Assembly: GCA_023665505.1 (NCBI GenBank)
Contig: JAMPDU010000003.1
Span: 1-55,503, forward strand
Length of the DNA: 55,503 nt
Direction of reading: 5' to 3'
Source of the DNA: Ruminococcus sp.
GTDB taxonomy: Bacteria > Bacillota > Clostridia > Oscillospirales > Ruminococcaceae
In this document: positions 9,301 to 14,117 of the stretch, one piece after another
Position numbering within the stretch: position 1 is the stretch's first letter
Layout: every line of letters begins with the position of its first letter
Translations under genes and position numbers: made by a program
Notes under the pieces: model-generated
What the model was told of the DNA's origin: nothing
What the model saw: the letters and a program-made list of their open reading frames with translations, nothing else
Databases searched by the model: none

Positions 9301-11008
9301 CGCGCCATTCATAGGCGCAGTCTCCGTCCGCATACATATCTTTAGCATAATCGTCTATTGTATCAATTACAGTTTCCGTGTGCGCGGCTTCACGCATAGA
9401 AGCATAATTAAGTTCGTCAAGTGCTGTCACAATGTTTGAAAAGATATTAAACTGTTCAATATCCTTTTCATTGGCATAGAAATAATTACCGTTATTTGCA
9501 GTCAGCGTTCGCGTATCTTCATTATCGGGCAGAATATCGGTGCGGTTTTTGTCATACACGGTAAAACCGTATTTCATAAATTCCGCCGCTTGCTCATTGT
9601 TTATAGGTTCTTTACCGTCACTATATTGCAGCATTTCCCGATAATCGTCAAAGCCGTTCCAAACGCTGTTCATCAGCACGTTTTTGTTTTCGTCAACAAT
9701 AATATTAGCCGTTTCTTCTCCGTTCTCCCCGTGTTCAAGCAAAAATACCCTTTTGCCCTCTATTCCCTCGCTGTCAATAACATACCACGTTCCCGTATGT
9801 CCCTCAATGCCGACGATATTGTCGCTTAAGTCGGTTATATGGCTGTCCTTGTACTTTTGCACTTCGTCAAAATGCGCTTCAAGGCGTTCAATAACATTTT
9901 CAAAATTTCTGTCATAGTTGCCGTCGTCCAAAACAGCACCGCCAAACACTATAACATTATCCCTGCTATGCGCATTTATACAACTTAGCGCATACCGTTC
10001 AAATTCCTCGGTATCTGCGTTTATATGCCGCTGTGCGCAGTTTGCGATAACCACGATAAATGCGTCCTGCGCCGCTTTACTGCTGTCTGCGTTTACCCTT
10101 GCTTTGTACGCTTCAATCATATCATTGCCGTACAGCGGCGTTATAACAAACTGTCCCTCGCCGTCAGCTCCGTCGGGGTTGAAATATATCCAGTCAACGG
10201 CATTTTCACGCAGTACAAAATATTCGTCGTATTCATTATCTGTCATAGGCAAACGGTGAATTATTTCGCGGCTGCGGGAAAGGTTTATCTGACGTTCTCT
10301 TTCTTTTTCGGCTTCAATTTCAACACTGCGCCACTGCTCAAGCTGACTGTCGGAATTGGAGAGAGTGACATCTGCGCCCTCCGCATAGCGAACAGCTTCG
10401 TCGACGGAAAGAAACATAGGAATATCGCCGAAACTGCTCCTATAGGGCTGAACTTCGTCCCCCGTTTCAATGTTTATTTCGGAAATGTAATAACCGTCCT
10501 CAAAGCTGTCGGAAGTTTGAGAAAGCATATATGCGGTCTGCAAGCTGCCGCTTCTGCGCTGTTCCTCGGCAAAATATTCTTTTGCCTTTTCCTGCATTAC
10601 CGAACCGCTTACGGTAAGCGTTGCGGTATCTCCGTTAATTCTGCCCGAAAAAGTAATGTTTTCGGCGGCAAGGCGGTCAGCAACACGGAGAATTGTTTCC
10701 GTATCGCCCTTGACATAGTGTTTGTCTTTTATGTATCTGTACTCGGAATTGCCGATAATGTTTTTATCGGTGTTCTCCGTCTGCTGTGCGTTCTTGTCTT
10801 TCTTGATACTGCGGAAAAATTCCAAAGCCGCCGTTCTGTCAGCCGCTTCAACGGTTATTGCAGACTTATATCCGATACGTCCCGAAAAGTTTATACCAGC
10901 TTTTTCAAGCTCCGCCGCAAGCGCGGTCAATTCCTCCGCTGTGCCGTTGATGTATGCTTTTTCTTTTATTGATTTGTACTCTACATTTCCTATAATTTTA
11001 TTCGACAT
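398..11008 (-). CDS. Giant polyvalent protein: N6-methylase, SNF2-type helicase and accessory domains
   Basis: This 3,536-residue protein starts at ATG 11008. The N-terminus has two copies of an IIGN-EY-xxI repeat (about 1-75 and 85-150). A DUF3849-like region lies near 870-975 and a YodL-like domain (FEIYQVKSGDEYRNKRF) near 1150. A DNA adenine methylase follows, with motif I EPAMGIGNF (about 1810) and motif IV NVPFG (about 1880). Then comes a superfamily 2 helicase: Walker A HEVGAGKT (about 2500), DESQ (about 2660), ASGTPISNS and QRHGRIIRQG (about 3100). This is the layout of large polyvalent proteins of conjugative elements and phages, thought to protect and prepare the incoming DNA in a new host. 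It ends in a charged tail (KGDDFVR). Four 15-bp palindromes are read in frame in linker-like stretches. The SSB gene lies just upstream. The domain roles are inferred from motifs; the overall function in transfer is inference. Confidence 0.9.
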   Translation of the reverse strand: MSNKIIGNVEYKSIKEKAYINGTAEELTALAAELEKAGINFSGRIGYKSAITVEAADRTAALEFFRSIKKDKNAQQTENTDKNIIGNSEYRYIKDKHYVKGDTETILRVADRLAAENITFSGRINGDTATLTVSGSVMQEKAKEYFAEEQRRSGSLQTAYMLSQTSDSFEDGYYISEINIETGDEVQPYRSSFGDIPMFLSVDEAVRYAEGADVTLSNSDSQLEQWRSVEIEAEKERERQINLSRSREIIHRLPMTDNEYDEYFVLRENAVDWIYFNPDGADGEGQFVITPLYGNDMIEAYKARVNADSSKAAQDAFIVVIANCAQRHINADTEEFERYALSCINAHSRDNVIVFGGAVLDDGNYDRNFENVIERLEAHFDEVQKYKDSHITDLSDNIVGIEGHTGTWYVIDSEGIEGKRVFLLEHGENGEETANIIVDENKNVLMNSVWNGFDDYREMLQYSDGKEPINNEQAAEFMKYGFTVYDKNRTDILPDNEDTRTLTANNGNYFYANEKDIEQFNIFSNIVTALDELNYASMREAAHTETVIDTIDDYAKDMYADGDCAYEWRDGLTEWQNISASILTGNTEYIYSWLRDLRSALPYLEENQGVSVDTARENLDNYEKQYNSPVGNYVPDENLPLSDQLLELAQRELAAYENSLDTAEKAKAAAYELSVKRDILSYIEYDLAADITDSEVENACRNLIKSGKPLDTFYQDWLKNEYDNRMEAIRMTAADTFRKENENQHIEFSENSISENSPAINFDRNLEFTVVTFEDNSVYVMAGAIDDNNISGTDVYKEVMARNFDVNNIEDLDESIKVKYAVYHTGNGEVVMPTEAELAEIRNNLDDIIGDIMPYPTDESYLHPWQNTDDVLYDLSELWKEKHSADPQFFYDNDSEVYLLPERLDPISRINGIESYDTLSAIAQVKLAGSEWLAPYDAVVEMNRRGIDLNDIEMLNVNVVDKFGNAEQWDIIPEQLAIFENRITDDPQAYSDIIRNYKKKAEKEKTIDISNLDDVIEKISTLIAADSTVVNAYINSDEQNYLSEINPAIERIFNDVILGNRDIGYSVSEFAPLYNAYYESVEVRSNFQSLVAENVTAALVIEKARETAHSAGLPFREAPADEDNTEDFNPYVFDGTMSSEDYELMHKLMREDSFEIYQVKSGDEYRNKRFVGMSELDGTPNIADYELVYSGRLAEQDITAENKDEILESVFDKFNNDRPEDFNGHSLSVSDIVVLHKNGEDTVHYVDNAGFSDVPEFLKEKAEITENSQIENQPQISKEEIVHNAFERVKNNHDFSLKVAELLDRVEKQIIINNEDNFDPKILSFSTFWQTYGKPQRIDEQLFNGGLRDIINEVNANILEQQIPNKIVFENRPYQIVTYDNDAGSDEKEDFPTLEEAQKRAKEYLKDNYDGAGTSACEGYAIYNTETQTIEETSGYFPSEIIFSNDVLVKNGIITEKENSPLGKNETLKEGDLVTFTDRPDTWRVTAITDLQIDFENTNANAAEKFFSHIDFGQHRDNLRENLKYNFVSQNISEKEEPALKTVTNPYSSYHIVQDVIYALQDLQDGTAENYDWQNYTNAFKNVLDSNIHTDVAIPLYKSETDKILSDAANGKTVSADGIAKALSNLELVLQNSHLLKNPEEKTEQISFFDGTPNRKSSDEINFFTSAELLQSEKENSPVGKNPQEENAEKKKSADYTITDKNYGTEGGAKTRFANNVAAIKLMKTIESENRPATPEEQEILAKYVGWGGISNAFDGRKSDWSKEYSELKSLLTDEEFRAAKASTMNAHYTSPTVINAIYSELQNLGFTGGKILEPAMGIGNFLGAMPESIHNNSEIHGVELDEITGRIAKLLYPSADVQIKGFEKTDFENGSFDVAVSNVPFGGYTVYDKEYSKHNFLIHDYFFAKSLDKVRAGGIVAFVTSMGTLDKENPEVRKYLAERAEFLGAIRLPNNAFKSNAGTEVTSDIIFLQKRDRPISIEENPPEWIFKDMLPNGIAVNKYFADHPEMILGEMVEGNKLYGNQTNASMCVPVEGAELSEQLAAAIKNIKGTYKAAEKGNAKVSPVGNDGEILCPLGAPKYSYIVQDDILYYRKADIKMEKVNAPENVCDRIKAMAQLRDTVHNLLDLQLDNSDGSLSELITAAQKNLNDLYDDFAAKYGLISSAENKSVFKSDNSYHLIKSLERLDKDSNFVGKADIFDKITVNPKIVIDHCDNAQDALILSLSEKMCVNLEYMSILTGKSEEKLIDELGDKIFQNPQKNMRWESADEYLTGNIRQKLAAAEAEGLTRNAEALRAVMPERIEAADIAVKLGSAWVDPEYIRQFIVETLKPDFVTSKNIEVTYMPATDKWKVDGWRSAYSNTLATETYGTADINAYEIIEATLNMQKVEVRQRVKDEYGNDLRDKNGRYVYEVNQQKTMIAQSKQDELKRKFSDWIFSVPDRREKLVDVYNEKFNSIRLREYDGSHLNFVGMNSAITLKEHQKNAIARGLYSNGNTLLAHEVGAGKTYEMIAIAMEGKRLGLHHKSLITAPNGLTEQWGSAFRTLYPNANVLVATEKDFQKENRRDLFAKIATGDWDAVIIGYSQFDMIHLSRERELDGLYSEIAHLETALEELTDDDGRKSFSVKQIEKSIKAYEGKIEKLLAKTPEDDMLCFEKLGVDKIFVDESQAYKNLDTPTKMRNVSGIGSGGSGRSMQLLMKCKYLDEITGGRGVTFASGTPISNSMSEMYTLMRYLQADKLAELGINSFDRWASVFGETTTAMELSPEGNGKYQMKTRFAKFQNLPELMNIFKECADIKTAESLDLDRPDFEMHNINVPATAMQALMIKDLGERAKDIRSGAVKPTEDNMCKLTVDGRKIGLDQRCMNPNLPDDPKSKVNVCINNVFDIWQKTAEQKSTQLIFCDLATPQPTLNENTYTVYRKNPHGNYDDVYTAKLGERDTAEKIVNKLNGKKPPKNYETGDISDGDIVLLKRVNYEEETAYNTAFVMKNGKLAEISPEMWEKLHRKPIENFESERRFCVYDDIKQKLIEKGVPEKEIAFIHDAEKSEDKQRLYDKMNKGEIRVLIGSTQKCGAGMNAQERMIALHDLDAPMRPSDMSQRHGRIIRQGNTNGKVDIYRYTTDKTFDAYLYQMLENKQRFISQIMTDKSPVRSCEDVDEVALDYAEVKALCAGNPLIREKIDLETDITKLNVLKSAFLSQKYSLQDKAYKTLPEHRRYTEYYIENLKFDIEEIAKSVKPLTDKDGKNYYPVTVNGKEYHNKEEAGQAIRQAVISSDDIMHGRECEIGSYRGFKMSIHLKGTEVTAKLSGAAAHYGRLNLNKDVKASGNIVRLDNIINGIELELQKQEDRLQSLTADIKEAEIAAEADFPQEQELIEKEKRLAEVNTLLTNSEVKADNGMELYAALVEICPELEKYDTLYCKYEKGADSGIEPLIVEKNGDTVFIAHTYVQNGDLMYDPAIEFSFDTQNHRAQALSYELSGMGIYEDFRGGDRPESKADVESMALDTMFVNIKSYDYERTKFEFDDNDRAAEKEKGDDFVR
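4812..4826. repeat. 15-bp palindrome, copy 2 (inside coding sequence)
   Basis: TTCCCCACTGGGGAA, translated as SPVGN near residue 2062 of the giant protein, in a low-complexity linker after the methylase. Confidence 0.9.
5967..5981. repeat. 15-bp palindrome, copy 3 (inside coding sequence)
   Basis: TTCCCCACCGGGGAA, translated as NSPVGK near residue 1677, just before a Lys/Glu-rich linker that leads into the methylase. Confidence 0.9.
6618..6632. repeat. 15-bp palindrome, copy 4 (inside coding sequence)
   Basis: TTCCCCAGCGGGGAA, translated as NSPLGK near residue 1460, between two accessory domains. Confidence 0.9.
9114..9128. repeat. 15-bp palindrome, copy 5 (inside coding sequence)
   Basis: TTCCCCACTGGGGAA, translated as NSPVGN near residue 628. 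Confidence 0.9.
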
Positions 11009-11036
11009 ATTTTTTCCTCCATTTTAATTTAAAGTA

Positions 11037-11064
11037 TTCCCCAGTGGGGAATGCACACTGGGGA
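11037..11064. repeat. 15-bp palindrome, copy 6, plus a half copy
   Basis: A complete TTCCCCAGTGGGGAA (11037-11051) is followed after three bases by a half copy CACTGGGGAA (11055-11064). The pair lies between the stop of ssb (11082) and the start of the giant gene (11008). The half copy suggests duplication or partial loss of an element. Confidence 0.85.
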
Positions 11065-11081
11065 ATATGTATTCAAATTTG

Positions 11082-11519
11082 TCAGAACGGTAAATCCCCG
11101 TCCGCAATTTCTTCAAAATCTCCAAAGTCGGCAGGAATATCCTGCGCTGCCGTTTCGTCTGCCGCCGCACCGTCGGTACTGCTTTCTGCGGACTTGCGGT
11201 TATTTGTCGGCGCAAAGTCCACGCTTTCGGCAAGGACGGAGGTTTTGTAATGAGTTACATTGTTTTCATCTTTCCAACGGGAAGTTTTAAGCCTGCCCGT
11301 AATGTCAATCATATCTCCCTTGTCAAAATATTTTGACACAAATTCAGCCGTACCTCTCCAAGTTTCGACTTCAATAAAGTCTGCCTCCTGCTCGGCTTTA
11401 TTCTTGTTGTATTTGCGCTGTACGGCAAGGCTTATAGTGCAGACAAAAATGCCTGCGGGGGTCTGTCTTAATTCGGGCGTGTGCGTTAAGCGTCCCGTAA
11501 GTATAACGTGATTGTGCAT
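11082..11519 (-). CDS. ssb: Single-stranded DNA-binding protein
   Basis: The protein has 145 residues. The OB-fold occupies about residues 1-105, with the typical opening (VILTGRLTHTPELRQTPAG) and the DFIEVETWRGTAEFVSKYFDKGD segment found in bacterial SSBs. A short Ser/Ala-rich linker follows, and the protein ends in the acidic tip DGDLPF, which in SSBs recruits replication and repair partners. It would coat the transferred single strand or stalled forks of the element. It sits in a co-directional run with the giant methylase-helicase downstream and two small coiled-coil genes upstream. SSB genes are common beside anti-restriction genes on conjugative elements. Confidence 0.95.
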   Translation of the reverse strand: MHNHVILTGRLTHTPELRQTPAGIFVCTISLAVQRKYNKNKAEQEADFIEVETWRGTAEFVSKYFDKGDMIDITGRLKTSRWKDENNVTHYKTSVLAESVDFAPTNNRKSAESSTDGAAADETAAQDIPADFGDFEEIADGDLPF

Positions 11520-11531
11520 AAAAATCCTCCT

Positions 11532-11879
11532 TTATTTCGCGCCGATAAGCTCGGCGGCTTCGCTGACTGTAAGACCGTTTTCCGATATGAGCTTTATAAG
11601 GCTTATAACGTCCGTGAGGTCGATTTTCATATTTTTGCAAATTGTGTCAAGCTGTTTTATCTCCTTGTCACGGCGTTTCTGCTCCTCGGCGGCAATTTCC
11701 TCGCGGATTGCCTTTTCCTTTTTGGCGGCTTTCTCGACTGCTGCCGCTGCCTTTTGGTACTTTTCCTGCAAAACTTTAAGTTTGTCGGGTTTAGTCCCTT
11801 TTTCAGCCTTTTTTTCTTCTGCCTTAACCTCCGCTGTTTCTTCAACCGCTGCGGCGGTTTCCTTAATTACTTCTTCCAT
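11532..11879 (-). CDS. Small Ala/Lys/Glu-rich coiled-coil protein
   Basis: The protein has 115 residues. Residues 1-85 are almost entirely A, E and K and should form a long charged helix or coiled coil. The last 30 residues (ICKNMKIDLTDVISLIKLI onward) look like a short helical domain. The size and layout recall DUF4315-type small proteins of clostridial conjugative elements, but I cannot confirm the family. Its start overlaps the end of the upstream gene by 17 bases, so the two are probably co-translated, and ssb follows 12 bases after its stop. Function unknown. Confidence 0.7.
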   Translation of the reverse strand: MEEVIKETAAAVEETAEVKAEEKKAEKGTKPDKLKVLQEKYQKAAAAVEKAAKKEKAIREEIAAEEQKRRDKEIKQLDTICKNMKIDLTDVISLIKLISENGLTVSEAAELIGAK

Positions 11880-12114
11880 AGTATTTTTTCCTTTCCTCGC
11901 TTAATCGCGGCGATATTTTATCAATTTGCTCCGACAAGGCGGTTTCTGCGCTTTTGAGTATTATAAGCTGATTTTCCATATCCGCTATCATTTCGCGCAT
12001 ACCGTCCCGCCGTCGCATTGAATCCTTTAAAAACTTTTGTCGGGATATATAGGAGTTGGCAGATTTTTTACACTCGCGGAATAAATCTGTTTTTGTTGTA
12101 TCCCTGTTTGACAT
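11863..12114 (-). CDS. Small basic helical protein of unknown function
   Basis: The chosen start is ATG 12114, because AGGAGG lies at the right spacing upstream (12119-12124); a longer frame to 12135 has no such site. The 83 residues (MSNRDTTKTDLFRECKKSAN...) are rich in Arg/Lys and Glu, with a predicted helical hairpin (RRRDGMREMIADMENQLIIL). There is no membrane segment and no recognised domain. It overlaps the next gene downstream and begins 10 bases after the stop of the DUF3991/Toprim gene, so it belongs to the same operon. Confidence 0.7.
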   Translation of the reverse strand: MSNRDTTKTDLFRECKKSANSYISRQKFLKDSMRRRDGMREMIADMENQLIILKSAETALSEQIDKISPRLSEERKKYYGRSN

Positions 12115-12124
12115 TGTTTTCCTC

Positions 12125-13393
12125 CTATCTGACATTCTCCTGTCGAGAATCGTTTAACCGTTCCATTGCCTTGTTGGTGGCTTTTTCTGCCCAGTCAGCA
12201 ATTTCGTTTACCCTTTCGATAAATTTTTCCGTGTTGTCAAGAGGGGATATTTCATTTTCCGCCGCCTTTGTCTTTTTAAGCAAGTCGTTAAAATCCTTAA
12301 CGCCCGCTTCGGCACATTCGCGGTTTACGGTAAAATTACTTCGGTTTATCCAAGACACGGCGACTTTGGAGACTTCCGCGCCAAGCTCCTTTGCGGCAAA
12401 GCAATCTTCCTTTGTAAGGAAAAAGCTGACGTCTTTTCCGTTTACTTCCGCGCTGCAAAAATTTATGGAAATATCCCCGTTTTGTACGGTATGGCTTTTC
12501 ACGTTTTCGCCGCCGATATTTTCCTGCATTTTGGAAAACAAAATGCGGTTATTAAAATTTATACCCGCCGTATCGTTGTCAACGCAGGAAACAACTTTCA
12601 GACCGCTGTTTATGTAAGGCTCTGCCGTACTCGGTTTAAGTCCGCTCAACGCCGCGAATTTTGCGTTTTCGATTTCGGGGTGCAGCTCCACAAACGACAT
12701 AAGGTCGATAGGAGCTTCAAAAAGATAAACGGTATCTATCTTTTCTACATCGCCCTTGTTATACACGAAACCTCTGTCCGATTCGTCCCGCGCCGTACAG
12801 CCTTTAAAGCGGTATTCGGGATTTTGGTCTATACCTTGAATATCCGCGCCGCAAGGCTGCCCCTGTTCGTTTTTATGCAAAAAAGCGGCGTTTATTTTCT
12901 GATATTCGTTTCCCGTGGTTTTGCTTACTCCTTTGGAAACGGTAGGGTAGATAAGTCCTTTATTTACAAATTCCCGTACCGTTTCGGGAGATATGCTGCG
13001 GGTATTGATAAAATATGCGTAAATGTTTTTGTAGCCGTTTTCGGATTTTTCGGGCATTACAAACTCTTTCTTTTCCTGCTCCGTTTGCCGTTCGGCTGCT
13101 TTAGGGGTAAACTGTTTTACTTCGGCGGCTTCGCCTACGCACTCGCGCATTGCTTTGAGAAAAGGCATATCCAAAATTTTCTTGCAAAATTCCAGTAAAC
13201 CCTTGCCGCCGATATTTTCCGAATGACGGTAAAAAGCATTGGTTTCGGGATTGACATATAAGCCGCCGTAACCTTTTATATGTATTTCCTTTCCTGCCTT
13301 TTCACATTGAAAATGCGTTTGTGCGTATGAAACAATATCGGCATTATTCGCTTGTTCAATTTGTTCTGCCGAGTAACGTTTAAATTCTTTCAT
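12125..13393 (-). CDS. DUF3991/Toprim primase-like protein
   Basis: The protein has 422 residues. The N-terminal 120 residues match the DUF3991 style (IKGYGGLYVNPETNAFYRH, GKGLLEFCKKI). A Toprim-like domain follows with the conserved glutamate in YLFEAPIDLMSF (about residue 230) and the acidic pair in VVSCVDNDTAGINF (about residue 280). Such proteins are relics of mobile-element primases and may prime or process the transferred strand. The last 35 residues (EKFIERVNEIADWAEKATNK...) are shared with the next two upstream proteins (HAD and GGDEF), although the bodies are unrelated. The ribosome binding site is GAAAGGAA. The fold call is firm; the activity is inferred. Confidence 0.85.
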   Translation of the reverse strand: MKEFKRYSAEQIEQANNADIVSYAQTHFQCEKAGKEIHIKGYGGLYVNPETNAFYRHSENIGGKGLLEFCKKILDMPFLKAMRECVGEAAEVKQFTPKAAERQTEQEKKEFVMPEKSENGYKNIYAYFINTRSISPETVREFVNKGLIYPTVSKGVSKTTGNEYQKINAAFLHKNEQGQPCGADIQGIDQNPEYRFKGCTARDESDRGFVYNKGDVEKIDTVYLFEAPIDLMSFVELHPEIENAKFAALSGLKPSTAEPYINSGLKVVSCVDNDTAGINFNNRILFSKMQENIGGENVKSHTVQNGDISINFCSAEVNGKDVSFFLTKEDCFAAKELGAEVSKVAVSWINRSNFTVNRECAEAGVKDFNDLLKKTKAAENEISPLDNTEKFIERVNEIADWAEKATNKAMERLNDSRQENVR

Positions 13394-13410
13394 TTTTCAA
13401 AATTCCTTTC

Positions 13411-13425
13411 TTCCCCAGTGGGGAA
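13411..13425. repeat. 15-bp palindrome, copy 7
   Basis: TTCCCCAGTGGGGAA, directly abutting the TAA stop codon of the HAD-type gene (no spacer). Confidence 0.9.
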
Positions 13426-14085
13426 TTATCTGTTATAATCTTGTCTTTCCTGCTTTTCAAGCCGTTCAGCTGCTTTAGCCTGTGCTTCTTCGCTCCACTC
13501 GGCAATTTCATTTACCCTTGCGATAAATTTTTCCTCGTCCGTCAAGTCCTGCGGTCGCGGCTCTGTGATACGCACATCATTGTTGATTATCGCGCAAATT
13601 TTCTCGGAAAGCATTTCTCCGTCGTTAAGATAACTCACGCAAACCTTGTCCCACGTCCCATTGTTGCCGTTAATGCCGTTGAGCAGCTTTATTCCGCGGG
13701 CGGGAGGTTCCCAAGAGTTCAGATTAAGGCTGTAATCATCAAGCAGGAAATCATCACTGCGTATGCCGTTGGGAATAAAGTCCTTTTTATCGCTGCCGCA
13801 AGGCGGGAAAATACACCTATCCTCGGGAATTTCGGGCAAGTATTCTTTCAGCCAGTTTTTCTTTTCGTAAAGGGCGTATTTACTGTCCGTGAGGACTGCC
13901 GAAAGAATATACACGTCAATTTCGGGGCGGTTTTTGACAATATCCTTTACAGCTTCGACAACGTTCATATTAGGTTTAAGCCGTTCAAAATAGTGCGGTT
14001 CGTAAAGCCTTTCGAGAGTGTCAACAACCTTAAATTCGGCAAGCGTACCGTCCATATCAACAAATAACCTTTTCTTTTCAGACAT
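13426..14085 (-). CDS. HAD-superfamily phosphatase, 5'-nucleotidase-like
   Basis: The 219-residue protein opens with the HAD nucleophile motif DMDGT (residues 10-14). Motif II is probably YILSAVL, and the acidic motif IV is in DDFLLDDYSLNL (about 120). The cap insertion and the NSWEPP stretch after motif IV resemble bacterial 5'(3')-deoxyribonucleotidases and phage-borne HAD proteins. It probably dephosphorylates nucleotides in the cytoplasm; the substrate is inference. Residues 180-219 (EEKFIARVNEIAEWSEEAQ...) form the tail shared with its two neighbours. The start is well supported by GAAAGGAAC. Its stop codon touches a palindrome. Confidence 0.8.
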   Translation of the reverse strand: MSEKKRLFVDMDGTLAEFKVVDTLERLYEPHYFERLKPNMNVVEAVKDIVKNRPEIDVYILSAVLTDSKYALYEKKNWLKEYLPEIPEDRCIFPPCGSDKKDFIPNGIRSDDFLLDDYSLNLNSWEPPARGIKLLNGINGNNGTWDKVCVSYLNDGEMLSEKICAIINNDVRITEPRPQDLTDEEKFIARVNEIAEWSEEAQAKAAERLEKQERQDYNR

Positions 14086-14102
14086 TTTTATCAGTTCCTT
14101 TC

Positions 14103-14117
14103 TTCCCCAGTGGGGAA
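14103..14117. repeat. 15-bp palindrome, copy 8
   Basis: TTCCCCAGTGGGGAA, directly abutting the TAA stop codon of the diguanylate cyclase gene and upstream of the HAD gene's ribosome binding site. Confidence 0.9.

Noticed and set aside
398..11008. Many plus-strand open frames across the giant gene
   Set aside because: All are antisense shadows of one continuous 3,536-codon frame with clear motifs; none has a ribosome site or domain.
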